Source of the DNA: Phoenix dactylifera | Taxonomy: Eukaryota; Streptophyta; Magnoliopsida; Arecales; Arecaceae | DNA length: 64,000 bases | Assembly (NCBI RefSeq): GCF_009389715.1 | Contig: NW_024067782.1 | Span: 124,001-188,000 of the forward strand | Reading direction: 5' to 3' | Part shown: positions 60,408 through 64,000 of the stretch, piece by piece | Layout of the letters: each line of letters begins with the position of its first letter | How positions within the stretch are numbered: position 1 is the first letter of the stretch | Made by a program: the position numbers and the translations under genes | The notes under the pieces: generated by a model | Databases searched by the model: none | What the model was told of the DNA's origin: nothing | What the model saw: only the letters and a program-made list of their open reading frames with translations

Positions 60408-60579
60408 TTCACAGCTTCTACCTACCAACACTCATAAAACGCGTCGGGAAAAGTTGGCGCGGGAGCAGATATTGCCGATGCTTTCCCCTAGCGTCGGCAG
60501 TTAAGCGTCGTCCTTTTTCTCTTTTACTGTAGTGTATATATATATATGGAGCTTCTCGGTTCTATCAATATTGGTAGTT

Positions 60580-60900
60580 TTTTTTCTTTTTTGGTACAAC
60601 ATACAGTAACTCACGTCAATCTAGCATGAGTGCTACCAGTAGAGTCAAGAGACATAAGATGACATAAAGGTGGGGAGCAATGTCAGACCATATCCACAGA
60701 ACCTCTTCTGAATGTAAGCAGCAAAGGAAGTAACTCAATCTGCCGTCATATTCGCCTTTCAGTATATATGAGCAGCCTGAATAAAGTGGCAGCCTGTCAC
60801 CAACCTCTGGATGTCCATGAGTAGTGGGTGGCAATCACCTTATCGCTCTACATTCTGAATCCACTCGATCATCATGACAGAGTCTCCTTCTAGGATGATA
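60580..60900 (-). mobile_element. 5'-truncated LINE tail in duplication copy B
   Basis: The minus strand reads LEGDSVMMIEWIQ and then HPLLMDIQRLV before an A-rich tail (T-rich at 60580-60592 on the plus strand). This is the end of an L1-type RNase H-like domain. TAGTT flanks it at 60575-60579 and 60901-60905. Copy A at about 32216 reads GGTAGTTACGG without the insert, the empty site. Confidence 0.78.
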
Positions 60901-61440
60901 TAGTTACGGAGTGAAGTTTGCACTGTAATCATCATTACTAGGTAGTTTAATCCATTTGCGTGCTTGTAATTAGTTGATGTTTGTGATCCAATCTTTTTAA
61001 ATATATTGAGTGAAAGAATCAAATCAACTTGTCATGTATGCAAAATAAAAGAAAGATATCATGGCAGGCCAACCATCCCAAGTTGGCTGCATGCATGCAA
61101 GGGCCCAAACCCAAGTATGGATGTAGGGTTATCAGCCAAGATGCATTTATTTTTCTTGGATCTTGCATGCTGATAGCATTTCGGTATAAAAGAAGACTCA
61201 GAAACCATCAACGACCACACAAATAATTTGCATTGTGATAGCAGGAGAGAGAGAAAGAAGAATTAAGTCTTATTTGACACATAATTTTGAACAATTACTC
61301 CAAAACCATCGGGTATTTTACTCAAAGTACTCCAATTAATTGAACAATTGTTTCCCGAGTCAAATGATGGACACCAAGTTGGATTGTCCATACTTCATTT
61401 GTGGGAGATATATGGGGTCAGAGCCCACCGAATCCTAAAA

Positions 61441-61884
61441 GATTGCAATATCTAATTTTTGTCTGGTAAAATCCTTTTATATTCGTCCTGATCCCTTACA
61501 CGTGTTAAAAGTACAGTCAGCACGTTCGACACGTAGCACTGCCCCTCGCCACTGACTCAACTACGACATGTTGCTTGAAATTCTACATGAAGTCATCTCC
61601 ACCTCCACGCCACTGCCTCCTTTAGTTTGCTTAGTTGCTTGGTAGCATCGATCTGATTCATCAAGAACGTCCTCATGGCTCATCAAGAACGTCCTCAGCC
61701 CATCAAACTCAAGGTTGGAAAAATTCATCAGCTGGAACTGAAGTTCACTGATACAAAAATACCTCAGTTAAATCGGCAAGTCAAATATATATTTCTTATT
61801 TTGTACTTTTTTTTTCTTGAGTTTTTTTTAATGCTCTCTCCTAAATATTGAAATTTATATGAATATCCTTCAAAAATTGATATT

Positions 61885-61927
<43 letters not shown>

Positions 61928-62900
61928 TCATAATTTTATATTTGCTCTAGTGGATTGTCACAACAAATTTAAATCATCCACTTGTCTGCACATGAGAATT
62001 TTGAATCTTGTCACAATGATTTTAAATTAGCCACTTGTCATACATTAAAACAAGTATTTTACAAAGATATACATACAAATATTATTTTTGGAAGAATATA
62101 CATATAAATTCTAATATATAGGAGGGCATGCATACAAAAAAAAAAATTCTTTTTTTTAAAAATAGAAACAATAAAATTTGATGCAGGAAACATGCTTGGT
62201 TATCCCGTTTCTGTTTCTATTTTTTAAGATAACTTACATTATTTTTGAACACTTTCGGTTTCTTTAAAGATGGATTTTTCCTCTTCTCCTCTCAACCCTT
62301 CTTTTTCTGCTCAATCTCACATTTAGTTCCATCCCCCTGCCCAACCGCTCTTTGAGCCTCACAAGCCATCAATCTGCCTAATATCGAGCTATCCATCATT
62401 TCAGCCATGTCGCTAGCCTCAACTCATTTTTTTCTTTTGCCATCTCCTCGACTTCCTCTTCGCTTGATGTCGAGTTCTTCCTTATCCTCAACCATATCAC
62501 CAACCCTATTCCCCCCTCTATCCCTCATTTCTGACCACATATCAGCCCTCGTTGTAAAAAAAAAGAAAAAAAAAGAGTAAACCAAACATATTTTTTTAAT
62601 CAGAAATCAAAAAAATTAAAAATACAAATTCAGTTTTTAGATTTTTTTTTTAAAAAAATGACGGCGATACCAAATGTAGCCTTAATTTTCTTTCTCCAAT
62701 ATCTTAACTAAAGTATTTCAAGACCTTAGAAACAAAAAAAAAAATTAAGTATTTCAATCTCCAAGGCCTTAAAAAAAGTATAAGAATAAATCTGCACAAG
62801 AAATTAGAAATATATGAAGCGCAAAAAAAGGAAGCAGGAATACAAAAATTCCATCCAAGCATTCACTTCCATCCAAGCATTCAAACTCCTTGGTGTACGG
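61441..62900. other. AT-rich intergenic DNA
   Basis: No gene is recognised. It holds the (AT)n tract at 61888-61925 and several poly-A/T runs. Confidence 0.4.
61888..61925. repeat. (AT)n microsatellite
   Basis: About nineteen uninterrupted AT units. Confidence 0.93.
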
Positions 62901-62904
62901 AATA

Positions 62905-64000
62905 AGACCCTGTTTGGGGCAGTTTTTGGAGGGCCAAAAAGCACTTTCTGGCCCTTCAAAAGTATTTTAGATAAAAAATGGTGTTAGGTAAAATTTTTGG
63001 GAAGCTGTTTCAGCTTTTTCGGAAAGCTGAAAACAACTTTTTGGCATAAGCTCCATTTTGGAACTTTTCGAAAACGTTATTTTGAGCTTTGTCGGAAAGC
63101 TCTATTTTTGACCAAAATATTTCCATTTTTTTTTAAAAAATTCCTCCCCAAAATCTCATCTCACCGCCTGTTCCTCTCCCCCGCCGCTGCACCCCTCCCT
63201 CTCCCCCGCCGCTGCACCCCCTCCCTCTCCCTCGCCGCTGCAGTGCCGCCGCAGTGTCGCACCCCCTCCCTCTCCCGCTTCCCCAGTGGGGAGGTGACGA
63301 AGAAGAGGAAGACAGGTCGGTCTTTTTCTTCCCGCGGTGGCCACTGGCCACGATGTCCCCGTCACATACGGATGGGGAGGTGCCGAAGAAGGAATTCCCT
63401 ACTGTGGGGAGGTGTCGAAGAAGAGGAAGAAGAAGGGGGCGTCCTCCCCCTTCTTGCGGCCACCGCCAGTCACGACCCGCCCCCCTCCCGCGTCCGCCAC
63501 GGCTCGGCCCCTTTCCGATGCCGTCGGCCTCGCGGGAGAAGAACCCTTTTCATGGGGCCAGCCGCGGCCGTCGAGATGCCGCAAGCCACGGCCGTCGAGA
63601 CTGCCGCAGGCCACCGCCCGGCCCCCTCCCACGGCCGCCGCGGCCTGGCCCCCTTTCGGCACTGTCGACTGCGCAGGAGGAGAAGAAAGGAGAAGGGGGG
63701 AGAGGAAGGAAGGAGAAGAAGAGAAAAAAAAGAAAAGGAAAAAAGAAGAAAAGGAAAAAAAAGAAAAGAAAAGAAAAGAATAAATAAATAAATGCATAAA
63801 TAAATATTTATATAAATGAATGAATGAATAAATAAATAAGATAATAAATAAATGCATTTCAATGAATAAATAAATAAATAAATGTATAAATAAATATATA
63901 TACGAATGAACGTATAAATAAATAAATAAAAAGAAAAATAATGAGTGAGTGGCAAATAATCTGATCGTGAATTTGTTGTCATTGCAAATAGTTAAGTAAA
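62905..64000. other. Possible transposon end with GC-rich core and AATA minisatellite
   Basis: From about 62905 the sequence has motifs typical of small plant DNA transposons: CCTGTTTGGGGCAGTTTTTGG, then GGAAAGCT and AAAAGC words on both strands. At 63150-63700 it turns abruptly into a GC-rich, CCGCCG/CCCTCTCC-rich block that keeps several frames open on both strands. Then follow a GAAAA-rich run and an (AATA)n-type minisatellite (63780-63940). No protein family is recognisable. An inverted copy of the left motif is not inside the window, so the element, if real, may continue beyond it. Confidence 0.35.

Larger units (their letters stand above)
37198..60534 (-). mobile_element. CACTA (En/Spm) DNA transposon carrying nested insertions
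   Basis: The left end is CACTACAAAAGAAGG and the right end reads CACTACAGTAAAAGAG on the minus strand. These are the CACTA termini with a short inverted repeat. Flanking triplets are TGT and TAT, a possible three-base duplication with one change. Subterminal palindromes of CGACGCTTATAAGCGTCG type crowd both ends. Minus-strand genes follow the usual En/Spm order: TNP2-type transposase (57276 down to 41471), then a Transposase_24/TNPA-type gene (39631 down to 37793). The total is 23,337 bp. Without the LTR retrotransposon it would be about 11.2 kb, a normal CACTA size. The undisrupted duplicate at 32189-32192 shows the empty site. The transposase gene is broken three or more times, so the copy cannot move by itself. 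Confidence 0.92.
35930..61440. repeat. Tandem segmental duplication, copy B (split by inserted transposons)
   Basis: Copy B matches copy A over 35930-37197 and then 60535-61440. The 23.3-kb CACTA element at 37198-60534 and a LINE tail at 60580-60900 lie between the matching parts. On removing both inserts the order of landmarks is the same as in copy A. Copy B carries the paralogous 65-codon gene at 36335-36532. Outer limits are approximate. Confidence 0.82.

Noticed and set aside
62997..63857. Frames of 148-264 codons on both strands
   Set aside because: GC-rich low-complexity sequence followed by a Lys-coding purine run. No family, no splice logic, and open on both strands equally.

Overview
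This is nuclear DNA from a flowering plant. Host genes are split by canonical GT-AG introns of up to about 5.9 kb, and the space between them is filled with plant transposons: L1-type LINEs, a Tourist MITE, a hAT element, a Mutator-like element, a TRIM, a CACTA element and an Athila-like Ty3/gypsy element. Long introns, GC-rich first exons and the element mix suggest a non-grass monocot such as a palm. That placement is inference.

Left half (1-30 kb). A 5'-truncated antisense LINE (825-2720) with a 13-bp target-site duplication lies in a stretch without a recognisable gene, and a second decayed LINE tail lies near 7 kb. Three small conserved host genes follow. The complex I subunit NDUFS5 is on the minus strand (8939-14790, 2 exons, 85 aa). 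A HIG1-domain inner-membrane protein is on the plus strand (17898-24231, 3 exons, 96 aa). Ribosomal protein eL22 is on the plus strand (27654-29679, 2 exons, 127 aa). Two of the three act in the mitochondrial respiratory chain. The HIG1-eL22 pair matches a gene order I recall from Arabidopsis (At3g05550-At3g05560 and At5g27760-At5g27770). A Tourist MITE sits in the intergenic space at 15681-16158.

Middle (30-37 kb and 60.5-61.4 kb). A segment of roughly 2.5 kb is duplicated in tandem. Each copy carries a 65-codon minus-strand gene for a small acidic protein I do not recognise (31550-31747 and 36335-36532). A 909-bp Mutator-like element with a perfect 9-bp target-site duplication and a large internal palindrome lies between the copies.

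Right half (37.2-60.5 kb). The second copy of the duplication is split upstream of its gene by a 23.3-kb nested transposon. The outer layer is a CACTA (En/Spm) element (37198-60534) with subterminal palindromes, a TNP2-type transposase gene and an intact-looking seven-exon accessory gene (417 aa). It also carries what appears to be a captured exon of the autophagy gene ATG8. Inside the TNP2 gene sits an Athila-like LTR retrotransposon (44589-56723). Its two 2,174-bp LTRs differ at only five positions by eye, so the insertion is young. A hAT-type element (58401-59233) is also nested in the CACTA element. Because the undisrupted duplicate acts as an empty-site control, the order of events can be read directly: duplication, then CACTA and LINE insertion, then LTR-element insertion. 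The last kilobases hold no recognised gene. They contain an (AT)n tract, and a GC-rich block flanked by motifs that look like one end of another transposon running to or beyond the window edge.
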